Below are positions 45,380 to 54,247 of a stretch of 64,000 nucleotides of DNA, one piece after another. This DNA comes from Laceyella putida. GTDB lineage: Bacteria; Bacillota; Bacilli; Thermoactinomycetales; Thermoactinomycetaceae. The notes below the pieces were generated by a model that did no database searches, had not been told where the DNA came from, and saw only the letters and a program-made list of their open reading frames with translations. Position numbers and translations under genes: made by a program. The stretch lies in the NCBI RefSeq assembly GCF_042665195.1, contig NZ_JBHTBW010000020.1, forward strand, positions 62,001 to 126,000, in the 5' to 3' direction. Within the stretch, counting starts at the first letter, position 1. The number at the start of each line of letters is the position of its first letter.

Positions 45380-46387
45380 ATGGCATATTATCGCAAGTGG
45401 GTCTATTCATTCGGCCTCTTCCTTTTGATTCTCTCCCTCTCTCTTTCCATTGCGTTCAGCGCGAAAGCGCTTCAATATAACCGCAAGTTGGCGAAGCGTC
45501 CCAACACCCCTGCCGCATCATACCACTTTGTCCTGATCCCGGAAGAGATGGATAATGACTATTGGCGGCTCGTGGAGAAAGGGGCGAGGGCGGCGGAAAA
45601 AAAGCTTCCTGTCTCCATCGAATACAACGGACCGGAACAGGCCGATATCGAAACCCATCTGAAAAAAATCGACATGGCCATTGCTTCCAAGGTGGATGGA
45701 ATTATCACCCAAGGGTTGAATGAAAGCCAATTCACCCCTTTGATCAACAAGGCGATCGCCAAAGGCATCCCCGTCATCACCATTGATACCGATGCCCCCA
45801 ACAGCCAACGGATCGCTTACATCGGCACCGACAACTACCTGTCCGGCTACCTGGCCGGCCAAGCCTTAATCAAAGGCACCCATGGCCAAGCCGTCGTCGG
45901 CATCATCACCGGCCGCTTCGACGCCGAACACCAAAAACTGCGCGTACAAGGCTTTCGTGACGCCGTCAAGCAAGCGCCGGGCATCCGCATTGCCGCCGTG
46001 GAGGAATCCAATATCACACGGATCGAAGCCGCGGAAAAAGCGAGCAAAATCCTGCACGAACATCCCGATGTGACCGCCTTTTACGGAACAAGCGCCTTAG
46101 ACGCGATCGGGATTGCCCAAGTGGTCGAGGAAATCGACGACAAGTCCTTTTACATCATCGGGTTTGATACCCTTCCCGAAACACTGGACTTGCTTAAACG
46201 GGGCAAAATCCAAGCCACGGTGGTGCAAACCCCTTATGAAATGGGCTACAAGTCCGTCAAGCTCATGCTAGATATCATCAAAGGCAAACGCGTTTCAACC
46301 GTGAACCATACGGAGACCAAAGTGATTGGCAAAGAGGATCTGCCCTTGCAAGAGGCAACCGTCGAATGGAGCGTGCCGGCACCATGA
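45380..46387 (+). CDS. Membrane-anchored sugar-binding sensor protein
   Basis: This is a 335-residue protein. A single membrane helix (about residues 8-30) is not followed by a lipobox or an obvious cleavage site. A type I periplasmic-binding (RbsB/MglB-like) domain follows: DNDYWRLVEKGARAAEKKLP, KVDGIITQGLNESQFTPLI, GIPVITIDTDAP, RIAYIGTDNYLSGYLAGQAL and YIIGFDTLPETLDLLKRGK. It differs from the transport receptor encoded later (mglB) and is coupled to the kinase by an overlapping ATGA. I infer that it binds a sugar outside the cell and passes the signal to the kinase, as XylFII does with LytS in Clostridium. The start is ATG 45380 behind AAGGGAGG. Confidence 0.85.
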   Translation: MAYYRKWVYSFGLFLLILSLSLSIAFSAKALQYNRKLAKRPNTPAASYHFVLIPEEMDNDYWRLVEKGARAAEKKLPVSIEYNGPEQADIETHLKKIDMAIASKVDGIITQGLNESQFTPLINKAIAKGIPVITIDTDAPNSQRIAYIGTDNYLSGYLAGQALIKGTHGQAVVGIITGRFDAEHQKLRVQGFRDAVKQAPGIRIAAVEESNITRIEAAEKASKILHEHPDVTAFYGTSALDAIGIAQVVEEIDDKSFYIIGFDTLPETLDLLKRGKIQATVVQTPYEMGYKSVKLMLDIIKGKRVSTVNHTETKVIGKEDLPLQEATVEWSVPAP

Positions 46388-47847
46388 TTCGCATACGTAC
46401 CAAAATTATGATCTATTCCTTGATTCTCGTCGTCCTGTTAAACAGCGTCGCCTTTTTTCTCTTTCATAATAGCCAGAAATCAATTGATCAGTATAATGAA
46501 TTGTTGCAACGTTTTTTCTTATTGAACGAAGTGTCCCAACACACCAACAACGTTTACCAAGCACTTAACGCTTATCTTGTGGAACGGTCACCTGAACACC
46601 TGGCGCGCTACAAGCGGGAACGCCAACAGCTGAATTTGCTGCGCACCCGCCTGAAGAACCAACTTCCGCAACAGTCGATCCCCGTCAAGAATTATCAGAA
46701 CTTGATCACCAGCTTCCTTGACGAAAGCGAAATCGTGATCGACGCCTTTAAAAAACAGCAACTGACCACCTATTCGACCCATCTGTCCGAAGCGCAAAAC
46801 ATCTCCCGCTTCATTCAGGAGATGACCTTGACGCTCATCAATGACGAATTGACCAACTACCAAACGTTTTACCACGATATGAATGAGCAACATCAGTTGT
46901 TTCAAGCGATGGGCATCTCCATCTTCGCTTCGACCATGATCTTTAGCGTCATCTTCGCCCTCTGGTTTTCTGATGGCATGACCCGACCGATCCGCCTGCT
47001 CTCCAGCGCGGCCAAAGAGATCTCGCTCGGCCACTTCGATGGGAAAGAAGTGCGGGTTACGACCAATGATGAATTTCGTTTGCTGACGGACACCTTCAAC
47101 CGCATGCGCTCAAACATCCGCCAGCTTGTGCAGGAAATCAAACAAAAATCAGAATTGGACAAGTTGCTCAAGGAAATGGAATTAAAAAGCTTACAGAGCC
47201 AGATCAACCCGCACTTCCTCTTCAACACGCTCAACACGGTGTCCAAGCTGGCGTATATCGAAGGGGCGGAAAAGACCAGTGATCTGCTTCACTCCATCTC
47301 CGCCTTGTTGCGCTACAATCTGGGCGACCTGAATAAACCGACCACCTTGAAAGAGGAAGTGGCCGTCGTTCAAGAATACTTTTTCATCCAACAGACGCGC
47401 TTTGGCGAACGGGTCCAATTTTCCACTTCCATTGATGAATCTTGTTTGGCACAACCCATCCCCAGCTTAACCTTGCAGCCGCTGGTCGAAAACGCCTTCA
47501 TCCATGGGATCGAAGGATATGAGACCGACGCCCTGCTCACCTTGACGATCTCCTCACATCCGGATCATGTGCGGGTGCAAGTGACCGACAACGGGGTGGG
47601 CATGGATGAGGAGACAAAACGGCAACTCCTGAGCAAAGACGCGGATCGCGTCGCCAGCGCAAGCCAAGGCGGGCACTCGACGGGCATCGGGTTTAAAAAT
47701 GTTCGCAAACGCTTGGAACTGTTTTATGGTCAAGAAGATCTCGTCACCATCGAGTCGGCTCCGAACCGGGGGACGACCATCACCTTAAGACTCCCCGTTC
47801 GGCATGGGAAGGAGGAACCGCGTGATGTATACCATTCTGATCGTTGA
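46384..47847 (+). CDS. YesM/LytS-type sensor histidine kinase
   Basis: This 487-residue protein has two membrane helices (about 8-28 and 175-197) flanking a helical sensor region of about 145 residues. A HAMP domain (SDGMTRPIRLLSSAAKEISL) follows, then a His_kinase domain with the phospho-acceptor in QINPHFLFNTLNTVSKLAYI. The HATPase has VENAFIHGI (N-box) and VTDNGVGMD (G1). It should phosphorylate the AraC-type regulator encoded next. Its ATG overlaps the sensor stop, and its end overlaps the regulator start. Confidence 0.92.
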   Translation: MIRIRTKIMIYSLILVVLLNSVAFFLFHNSQKSIDQYNELLQRFFLLNEVSQHTNNVYQALNAYLVERSPEHLARYKRERQQLNLLRTRLKNQLPQQSIPVKNYQNLITSFLDESEIVIDAFKKQQLTTYSTHLSEAQNISRFIQEMTLTLINDELTNYQTFYHDMNEQHQLFQAMGISIFASTMIFSVIFALWFSDGMTRPIRLLSSAAKEISLGHFDGKEVRVTTNDEFRLLTDTFNRMRSNIRQLVQEIKQKSELDKLLKEMELKSLQSQINPHFLFNTLNTVSKLAYIEGAEKTSDLLHSISALLRYNLGDLNKPTTLKEEVAVVQEYFFIQQTRFGERVQFSTSIDESCLAQPIPSLTLQPLVENAFIHGIEGYETDALLTLTISSHPDHVRVQVTDNGVGMDEETKRQLLSKDADRVASASQGGHSTGIGFKNVRKRLELFYGQEDLVTIESAPNRGTTITLRLPVRHGKEEPRDVYHSDR

Positions 47848-48892
47848 TGATGAAGGTGTGGAAAGACAAGCGCTCAACATGATCATCTCCAAACATCTGC
47901 CTGACGTCCAAGTCATCGGTGAAGCGGAAAACGGGCGCCAAGCGATCGACCTGGCCCGCCAATGCAAGCCGGATGTGATCTTGCTGGACATCAAAATGCC
48001 GGGCATCGACGGGGTGGAGGCGGTCAAGCAGATCAAGCAGGCCTTGCCCCACACGAAGTTCATCATGGTCTCCGCTTTCGACACATTTGAATACGCCCGC
48101 CAAGTCATGCAACAAGGCGTTAAAGAATACTTGCTCAAACCGGCCCGCACCGAAGAAATCGTCCAAGCCATCCGCCGCACCCTGACGGATCTGTCTCAAG
48201 AACGGGAAGCCCAAGCGGAGCAAATGCGCCTGCGGGAGCAACTGGAGCAAGCGCTCTCCTTTGAACAAGCGAAAACATTGTTTGAACTCATCAAGTGGGG
48301 GGACGTGGAAGGGGCGCTCACGCACTTTGACCGGTACTTTGAAGACTTCGTCCGCACCGTTGGCGAAAACGAACAAAAACTGAAGCAAACCATCACCGAT
48401 CTTTTCAGCTTGGTCAGCTACATGTTAAAAGAATGCCACTTGGACGGGGACATCGAAATAACATGGCGCCCATCCCAATCATTTGCCGAAATCAAACAAC
48501 AGACCCGCGCCGAGCTCACCCGATTGGTGGAACGGGTCACGAACAGACGCGCCCTGCACGCCCATGACCTGTTGCACAAAGCCAAACAGTATATGGATGA
48601 ACATTACACCAGACCCCTGTCACTCGAAGAAGTGGCCGCCCATGTGCGGTTGAGCCCACACTATTTCAGCAAGTTGTTCAAAGAGCGGTTTCAAATGAAC
48701 TTTATGGACTATCTGACCGGACTCCGCATCGAACAAGCCAAACAATTGCTGCTCCACTCCGATTGCAGTTTGAAAGAAATTTGTTTCAGTGTCGGGTATA
48801 AAGACCCCAACTACTTCAGCCGCGTCTTTAAAAAGATCACGGGCGTCAGCCCAAGTGAATACCGCCGTGGCCTCCTTCCGCAGAACGGGTGA
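47825..48892 (+). CDS. YesN-type AraC-family response regulator
   Basis: This is a 355-residue protein. A receiver domain (1-120) holds DDEG, the phospho-acceptor Asp in VILLDIKMPG and the switch lysine in YLLKPA. A helical linker follows. The AraC-type double helix-turn-helix fills the last 100 residues (SLEEVAAHVRLSPHYFSKLF and SLKEICFSVGYKDPNYFSRV). It probably activates mglBAC from the direct repeat at 48907-48934. AAGGAGG is six bases before GTG 47822 and nine before ATG 47825; either may be used. It overlaps the kinase gene by 23 bases. Confidence 0.92.
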   Translation: MYTILIVDDEGVERQALNMIISKHLPDVQVIGEAENGRQAIDLARQCKPDVILLDIKMPGIDGVEAVKQIKQALPHTKFIMVSAFDTFEYARQVMQQGVKEYLLKPARTEEIVQAIRRTLTDLSQEREAQAEQMRLREQLEQALSFEQAKTLFELIKWGDVEGALTHFDRYFEDFVRTVGENEQKLKQTITDLFSLVSYMLKECHLDGDIEITWRPSQSFAEIKQQTRAELTRLVERVTNRRALHAHDLLHKAKQYMDEHYTRPLSLEEVAAHVRLSPHYFSKLFKERFQMNFMDYLTGLRIEQAKQLLLHSDCSLKEICFSVGYKDPNYFSRVFKKITGVSPSEYRRGLLPQNG

Positions 48893-48906
48893 CACCTTGA
48901 CAAAAA

Positions 48907-48977
48907 AGTGAAGAATTTCGCAACTTAGTGAAGACGATTCCATCTTTCTTGTCCCTATATTCGTGATACATTGATAA
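48907..48977 (+). promoter_or_regulatory. AraC-type direct-repeat operator and promoter of mglBAC
   Basis: AGTGAAGA occurs at 48907-48914 and again at 48927-48934, exactly 20 bases apart (two helical turns), as expected for the two HTH motifs of an AraC-type regulator or two such proteins. Fourteen bases further on is TTGTCC (48949-48954), then a 17-base spacer and TGATAA (48972-48977). The -35 is weak, which fits an activated promoter. Confidence 0.7.
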
Positions 48978-49023
48978 TTGAAAGGGTTTTCATACGAATG
49001 TTGCATGATAAAGGAGGATCAAC

Positions 49024-50037
49024 ATGAAAAAGGCATTATCCATCCTATTGATCGGTTCATTGATGGCGACGGCGGCTGTGGGTTGTTCGGGCAATCAAAA
49101 GAGCGGAGAGAAAACGATCGGCGTCGCCATCTACAAATTTGACGACACCTTCATGACCGGTGTGCGCAACGCCATCTCCGAAGCGGCAAAAGGCAAAGTG
49201 AAAGTCGATATCGTGGACAGCCAAAATGCGCAACCCACGCAAAATGACAAAGTCGACCTCTTCATCACCAAACGCGTCAGCGCCCTGGCAATCAACCCGG
49301 TTGACCGCACCGCCGCCGGCGTATTGATTGACAAAGCGAAACAAGCCAACATCCCTGTGGTGTTCTTAAATCGCGAACCGCTCAAAGAAGATATGCAGAA
49401 ATGGGACAAAGTCTACTATGTGGGAGCCAAAGCGGAAGAATCCGGCACCCTCTCCGGTGAAATCATCGCCGAATACTTCAAATCCCATCCGGAAGCGGAC
49501 AAAAACAAGGACGGCGTGTTGCAATACGCGATGCTGAAAGGTGAGCCGGGCCATCAAGACGCTGAATTGCGCACCAAATACTCCATTGAAGCGGTGCAGA
49601 AAGCGGGCATCAAGGTAGAAAAACTGGCGGAAGACACCGCGATGTGGGACCGCGTGAAAGGCCAAGAGAAAATGGATGCCTTCTTGTCCGCGCACGGCGA
49701 CAAAATTGAAGCCGTTTTCGCCAACAACGATGACATGGCGCTCGGCGCGATCGAAGCATTGAAAGCCAAAGGCTACTTCAAAGACAACAAATTCATGCCC
49801 GTCGTGGGTGTGGACGCAACCGCTCCCGCCCTGCAAGCGCTCGAAGAGGGAACCTTGCTTGGAACCGTGTTGAACGATGCGAAGAACCAAGGGAAAGCCA
49901 CCCTGGAACTGGCCAAGGTCCTGGCTGACGGCAAGACGCCGAACAAAGCGAACACCGGCTATGAGATCACCGACGGCAAGTATGTCTGGATTCCTTACAA
50001 GAAAATCACCAAAGAAAACATGAATGAAGCGAAGTAA
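49024..50037 (+). CDS. mglB: Galactose/glucose-type ABC transporter, substrate-binding lipoprotein
   Basis: This is a 337-residue lipoprotein (lipobox TAAVGC). The mature part is a type I binding protein with MglB marks: GVAIYKFDDTFMTGVRNAI, NPVDRTAAGVLIDKAKQANI, PVVFLNREP, GVLQYAMLKGEPGHQDAELR, AVFANNDDMALGAIEALKA and PVVGVDATAPALQALEEG. The N-D-D and D-A residues line the sugar site in MglB. It delivers galactose/glucose-like sugars to MglAC. Start ATG 49024 behind AAAGGAGG. It is first of the mglBAC operon, under the direct-repeat promoter. Confidence 0.92.
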   Translation: MKKALSILLIGSLMATAAVGCSGNQKSGEKTIGVAIYKFDDTFMTGVRNAISEAAKGKVKVDIVDSQNAQPTQNDKVDLFITKRVSALAINPVDRTAAGVLIDKAKQANIPVVFLNREPLKEDMQKWDKVYYVGAKAEESGTLSGEIIAEYFKSHPEADKNKDGVLQYAMLKGEPGHQDAELRTKYSIEAVQKAGIKVEKLAEDTAMWDRVKGQEKMDAFLSAHGDKIEAVFANNDDMALGAIEALKAKGYFKDNKFMPVVGVDATAPALQALEEGTLLGTVLNDAKNQGKATLELAKVLADGKTPNKANTGYEITDGKYVWIPYKKITKENMNEAK

Positions 50038-50154
50038 GCAGACTTAAAGCGAGACACGGAAAGAAAGAGACGGATCAGGCTGAAGTCTCTTTCTTTCTGC
50101 GCTCATGCGACTGTTTTGACTGAGGTTCATTCCTTCGCAAAGGGGGTCTCGATC

Positions 50155-51672
50155 ATGACAACTCATGAATTCGTCTTAGAAATGAAGCAGATATCAAAAG
50201 AGTTTCCCGGCGTCAAAGCTCTTGACGAAGTGACCTTGCAAGTGCGTCCCGGCACGGTCCATGCCTTGATGGGTGAAAATGGCGCCGGCAAGTCCACCTT
50301 GATGAAATGCCTTTTCGGCATCTACAAACCGGACGCGGGCGAAATCGTCGTGGATGGGGAGAAAGTCCAGATCCACAACTCCAAAGACGCCCTCACCCAT
50401 GGCATATCCATGATCCATCAAGAGCTTCATCCCGTCCCTTACCGCAACGTGATGGAAAACTTGTGGCTCGGGCGTTTTCCCACCAAGCGGGTGGGCTTCA
50501 TCCCATTTGTCGATCACAAGCGGATGGAGCAAGCGACATGGGAACTGTTCAAGGAGATTGAGATGGATATCGATCCCCGCGCCATCGTGGGCCATCTCTC
50601 CGTTTCCAAAGTTCAGATGATCGAAATCGCCAAAGCCGTCTCTTTCCAAAGCAAGATCATTGTCATGGACGAGCCGACCTCTTCCTTGACCCGCACGGAA
50701 GTGGAGCAATTATTCCGCATTATCCGCAAGTTGAAAAGCCGCGGCGTCGCCATCATCTATATCTCTCATAAAATGGAGGAGATCCTGCAAATCTCCGACG
50801 ATGTGACCATCATGCGGGACGGCAAGAAGATCGGCACATGGCCCGCCTCCGAGCTGACCACCGACATGATCATCTCCCGCATGGTGGGGCGTGACCTCAC
50901 CCAGCGTTTCCCGGATCGGGCCAACCAACCCGGGGAGGTGCTCTTGCGGGTGGAAAACTTGACCTCGGCCGTGCCGCACTCGTTTGAAGATGTTTCCTTT
51001 GAACTCCGCAAAGGGGAAATCCTCGGCATCGGCGGATTGGTCGGAGCTCAGAGGACGGAACTGGTGGAAGCCCTGTTTGGTCTCGGCAAAATCAAAAGCG
51101 GACGCATCCACATCCACGGCAAAGAGGTCCACATCGCTTCCCCCGTCGATGCCAAACGCAACAAGATGGCACTCTTGACGGAGGATCGGCGGGGGACGGG
51201 CATCTTCCCCATCTTGTCGATCTTGGAAAACACCACCATCGCCAACCAGGCGAGCTATGAAACGCCAACCTTTCTCTTGGACGATAAAAAACGGCTGCAA
51301 GACACGTTGGACGGCATCACCAAGTTGAAAGTGAAAACGCCTTCCCACAAAACAGCTATTCAAAACCTCTCCGGGGGAAACCAGCAAAAAGTGCTGCTGG
51401 CCCGCTGGCTGCTCACCCAACCGGAGATTTTGATGCTGGACGAGCCGACGCGCGGGATTGACGTGGGAGCCAAATACGAGATTTACACCATCATCGCCGA
51501 CCTGGCCAAACAAGGCAAAAGCATCATCATGATTTCCTCGGAAATGCCGGAATTGATGGGCATGTCCGACCGGATCATGGTCATGTCCAACGGCAAACTC
51601 TCCGGCATCCTCGACAGAGACGAAGCCACCGAGGAAAAAATCATGAGCCTGGCTACGAAGCATATGGGTTGA
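50155..51672 (+). CDS. mglA: Galactose/methyl galactoside ABC transporter, duplicated ATPase
   Basis: This is a 505-residue sugar-type ABC ATPase with two cassettes. The first has Walker A GENGAGKST, LSVSKVQMIEIAKA as the signature region and Walker B IIVMDEPTSSL. The second has a degenerate Walker A (GLVGAQRTELVEALFG), as is normal for the family, with LSGGNQQKVLLARWL and ILMLDEPTRGIDVGAK intact. It powers sugar import through MglC. ATG 50155 is chosen because AAGGGGG lies eight bases upstream; the frame is open from 50116. Confidence 0.94.
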   Translation: MTTHEFVLEMKQISKEFPGVKALDEVTLQVRPGTVHALMGENGAGKSTLMKCLFGIYKPDAGEIVVDGEKVQIHNSKDALTHGISMIHQELHPVPYRNVMENLWLGRFPTKRVGFIPFVDHKRMEQATWELFKEIEMDIDPRAIVGHLSVSKVQMIEIAKAVSFQSKIIVMDEPTSSLTRTEVEQLFRIIRKLKSRGVAIIYISHKMEEILQISDDVTIMRDGKKIGTWPASELTTDMIISRMVGRDLTQRFPDRANQPGEVLLRVENLTSAVPHSFEDVSFELRKGEILGIGGLVGAQRTELVEALFGLGKIKSGRIHIHGKEVHIASPVDAKRNKMALLTEDRRGTGIFPILSILENTTIANQASYETPTFLLDDKKRLQDTLDGITKLKVKTPSHKTAIQNLSGGNQQKVLLARWLLTQPEILMLDEPTRGIDVGAKYEIYTIIADLAKQGKSIIMISSEMPELMGMSDRIMVMSNGKLSGILDRDEATEEKIMSLATKHMG

Positions 51673-51691
51673 CAGAGGAGGATCGCGAACC

Positions 51692-52708
51692 ATGAACCAA
51701 TTAAACGCCAAAAAAGTGCAAGGCTTTCTGGGGCAAAACGCCATCTACATCGTCTTGGCCGTGCTCATTGTCGGCATCGCCATCTATGACACCAACTTTT
51801 TGTCCATCATCACCCTGCGCGACATCTTGTTGCAGTCTTCCACCCGCATGATCATCGCCCTCGGGGCCGCCTTTGTCCTGATCACGGGAGGCGTCGACCT
51901 GTCCGCGGGACGGGTGGTCGGTTTCACCGCCGTCTTGTCCGCGTCGATGTTGCAGATGGAAAACTATCCACGCAAATTCTTTCCCGACCTGCCGGAAATG
52001 CCGCTGTTGATCCCCATTCTCCTGGCCATCATCGCCGGTCTCATCATCGGATTGATCAACGGGATCATCGTGGCCAAACTCAACGTGCCGCCCTTCATCG
52101 CCACGCTCGGCACCATGGTGGCCGTCTACGGCTTGAACTCCATCTACTTTGACCTGCCGCCCAACAGCTCCCAACCCATCGGTGGCCTGCGCAAAGACTT
52201 CGGCGACCTGGGAACGGGCGCCATCGGCGGTAGCACCTACTCGCTCCCCTATATCGTGATCATCGCCATCATTGTCGCCGCGATCGTCTGGGTGATCTTC
52301 AACAAAACCCGCTTCGGCAAAAACATGTACGCCATCGGGGGCAATGAACACGCCGCCAAAGTCTCCGGCATCAACGTGGCGCGCAACCTCATCGCCATCT
52401 ACGCCATCGCCGGCGCCCTGTATGCCCTCGGCGGTGTCCTGGAAGCAGCCCGGACCGGCGGGGCGACCAACAACTACGGGAACATGTACGAACTGGATGC
52501 CATCGCGGCCTGCGTCGTCGGCGGCGTCTCCACCTCAGGCGGAATCGGCACCGTCGGCGGCGTTGTCACCGGGGTGCTCATCTTCAGCGTCATCAACTAC
52601 GGACTGACCTTTATCGGCATCAGCCCCTACTGGCAATTAATCATCAAAGGCCTGATCATCGTCGTCGCCGTGGCCTTCGACATCCGCAAATACCTGGCCA
52701 AGAAATAA
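51692..52708 (+). CDS. mglC: Galactose/methyl galactoside ABC transporter, permease
   Basis: This is a 338-residue membrane protein with eight to ten helices. Family motifs: AAFVLITGGVDLSAGRVVGF, GLINGIIVAKLNVPPFIATL, YAIGGNEHAAKVSGINV (the contact loop for MglA) and VVGGVSTSGGIGTVGGVV. GAGGAGGATCGC precedes the ATG, 20 bases after the mglA stop. A terminator overlaps the stop. Confidence 0.94.
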   Translation: MNQLNAKKVQGFLGQNAIYIVLAVLIVGIAIYDTNFLSIITLRDILLQSSTRMIIALGAAFVLITGGVDLSAGRVVGFTAVLSASMLQMENYPRKFFPDLPEMPLLIPILLAIIAGLIIGLINGIIVAKLNVPPFIATLGTMVAVYGLNSIYFDLPPNSSQPIGGLRKDFGDLGTGAIGGSTYSLPYIVIIAIIVAAIVWVIFNKTRFGKNMYAIGGNEHAAKVSGINVARNLIAIYAIAGALYALGGVLEAARTGGATNNYGNMYELDAIAACVVGGVSTSGGIGTVGGVVTGVLIFSVINYGLTFIGISPYWQLIIKGLIIVVAVAFDIRKYLAKK

Positions 52709-52743
52709 AAAAGGATGGGGGACTCCATTCCCTCATCCTTTTT
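52707..52743 (+). terminator. Terminator of mglBAC
   Basis: A long stem (AAAAAAGGATGGGG / CCTCATCCTTTTT with small bulges). Its outer AAAAAGGATG / CATCCTTTT arms match the terminator at 54208-54239. Confidence 0.8.
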
Positions 52744-52751
52744 CATTGCAA

Positions 52752-52781
52752 TTATTCAGCTGCTCCACGGCTGGGAACCAT
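52752..52781 (-). pseudogene. Possible 3'-end remnant of an LPXTG-protein gene
   Basis: On the minus strand this short stretch reads MVPSRGAAE then a stop, close to the MVRNRRAAE end of the LPXTG gene at 54248. About 25 of 30 bases agree, and both lie just beyond a similar AAAAAGGATG hairpin. It looks like the leftover tail of a duplicated gene, although chance similarity over 30 bases is possible. Confidence 0.35.
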
Positions 52782-52916
52782 GCTTATCTTCCGACAATGA
52801 TTGCCCCCGCAAACCATCCCCGATCATGTAGGACTTTGAAGATATTCATCGAAGTTATATAACCCTATGAATATTCGGGATCAAATCCACCTGTTTTTTC
52901 CAAGGAGTGATCTTCT

Positions 52917-53087
52917 ATGAATCATTGGTTCAAAGAATCAAAAACGGACATCCAGCCCAAGCACCCCAAATCAAATTGGGCCACTGGGCCCGAGGGCAAG
53001 TATGATGGGAAAATGGGAAAAGGCTATTCAGAAGCGAAAGCGGACAATTTTTTGAAAGAATCGCGTAAAAATCCTTGGGACAAATAA
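52917..53087 (+). CDS. Small hydrophilic protein, 56 residues
   Basis: The frame starts MNHWFKESKTDIQPKHPKSN and ends SRKNPWDK. It has AAGGAGTG seven bases before ATG 52917 and a terminator about 60 bases after its stop. The composition is rich in K, N, G and W, with no hydrophobic core or signal peptide. I do not recognise it; small proteins of this kind in sporulating Firmicutes are often spore or stress proteins, but nothing here proves that. Confidence 0.55.
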   Translation: MNHWFKESKTDIQPKHPKSNWATGPEGKYDGKMGKGYSEAKADNFLKESRKNPWDK

Positions 53088-53145
53088 GCAAATAAAGGCT
53101 TGTAGAATAGATAGCCATTTCATTTTGAAATACCAGTATCTTCAG

Positions 53146-53174
53146 AAGGCTCCCTTTGATCGGTGGGGGCCTTT
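53146..53174 (+). terminator. Terminator after the 56-residue gene
   Basis: The stem AAGGCTCCC / GGGGGCCTT has a 9-base loop and is followed by TT. Confidence 0.7.
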
Positions 53175-53282
53175 TCCATATGGCAACGGTTTGGTGTACT
53201 ATGGGGACAAGTCAGAACAGAGCACAAATGGACAGGATTCATCTTGAAATCATTGTTAGAATCTATGTGAGGAGTGAAAACC

Positions 53283-54146
53283 ATGGCATGGATTGAATCA
53301 TTGCAAAAGGCGATCGATTACATGGAAGAACATTTGCTGGACAATCTAACCATCGAAGAGATCGCCAAACAGGCGAATGCGTCGCCTTTTCACTTTCAAC
53401 GCACCTTTGCCCTGTTGACCGACATCTCAGTCGGTGAATATCTTCGACGCCGGCGATTGACGTTGGCCGCGCAGGAACTGTCCAGAACAGACTGCAAAAT
53501 CATCGATATCGCCCACAAATATGGTTACGACACTCCCGAGGCTTTCGCCAAAGCTTTCCGCAGACAACACGGCCTGACGCCGAGTGAAGCGCGAAAGTGC
53601 AAGGGGAAGCTGAAATCTTATAACCGCCTGATGATCCAGGTGAGTCTGAAAGGGGCTGAACCCATGCAATACAAAATCGTTGAACGGGACTGTTTTCAAG
53701 TGGTAGGGATCAAGCGGGAATTTTCCTTCTGCGACGGGGAGAATCTGGTGGGCATTCCATTATTTTGGCAGAAAGTGAACGAGGATGGAACGGACGATTT
53801 GTTGTTTAAGCTGAACAACGGCCAAATCAAAGGGGTGCTGGGTGTATGCGTCGATAAAAGCGATGCGCGGTCGGAGAAAATGATGGATTATTGGATCGCC
53901 ACAGAATATGAGGGGGACACACCCAACGGATTATTGAAACTGGAGATACCCGCATCCAAATGGGCGGTATTTGAAGTTCACGGCCCGATGCCCCATGCCA
54001 TGCAGCAAGCATGGAAACAAATATTTTCTGAATGGTTTCCATCAAGTGGGTATGAGCACGCAGGCACACCAGAATTGGAAGTGTATACAGACGAAGATCC
54101 GTCCAGTCCTGATTTGTATTCAGAAATCTGGATTCCGGTGAAATAG
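53283..54146 (+). CDS. AraC-family regulator with a GyrI-like effector domain
   Basis: This is a 287-residue protein. The N-terminal 105 residues are an AraC double HTH (ESLQKAIDYMEEHLLDNLTI, IEEIAKQANASPFHFQRTFA, DIAHKYGYDTPEAFAKAFRR). Residues 125-287 form a GyrI-like/SoxS-Rob-type small-molecule domain (YKIVERDCFQVVGIKREFSF; KWAVFEVHGPMPHAMQQAWK; PELEVYTDEDPSSPDLYSEI). This is the same order as in Bacillus YdeE-like and E. coli Rob-like regulators, which sense hydrophobic compounds. No adjacent target is obvious. ATG 53283 is chosen with TGAGGAG about eight bases upstream. Confidence 0.88.
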   Translation: MAWIESLQKAIDYMEEHLLDNLTIEEIAKQANASPFHFQRTFALLTDISVGEYLRRRRLTLAAQELSRTDCKIIDIAHKYGYDTPEAFAKAFRRQHGLTPSEARKCKGKLKSYNRLMIQVSLKGAEPMQYKIVERDCFQVVGIKREFSFCDGENLVGIPLFWQKVNEDGTDDLLFKLNNGQIKGVLGVCVDKSDARSEKMMDYWIATEYEGDTPNGLLKLEIPASKWAVFEVHGPMPHAMQQAWKQIFSEWFPSSGYEHAGTPELEVYTDEDPSSPDLYSEIWIPVK

Positions 54147-54207
54147 AAAAACGGTTGAATCGTGGCGGTGAATTGACATGGTTTAGGGATGGCACCGGAT
54201 TGCATGC

Positions 54208-54239
54208 AAAAAGGATGAGAGAAACTCTCCCATCCTTTT
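54208..54239. terminator. Bidirectional terminator
   Basis: The stem AAAAGGATG-AGAG / CTCT-CC-CATCCTTTT has a 3-base loop. It lies between the convergent AraC and LPXTG genes. Confidence 0.75.
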
Positions 54240-54247
54240 CCCTTTCA

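Noticed and set aside
50710..51744. Minus-strand open frame of 344 codons
   Set aside because: Antisense to mglA, whose ABC motifs are unambiguous.
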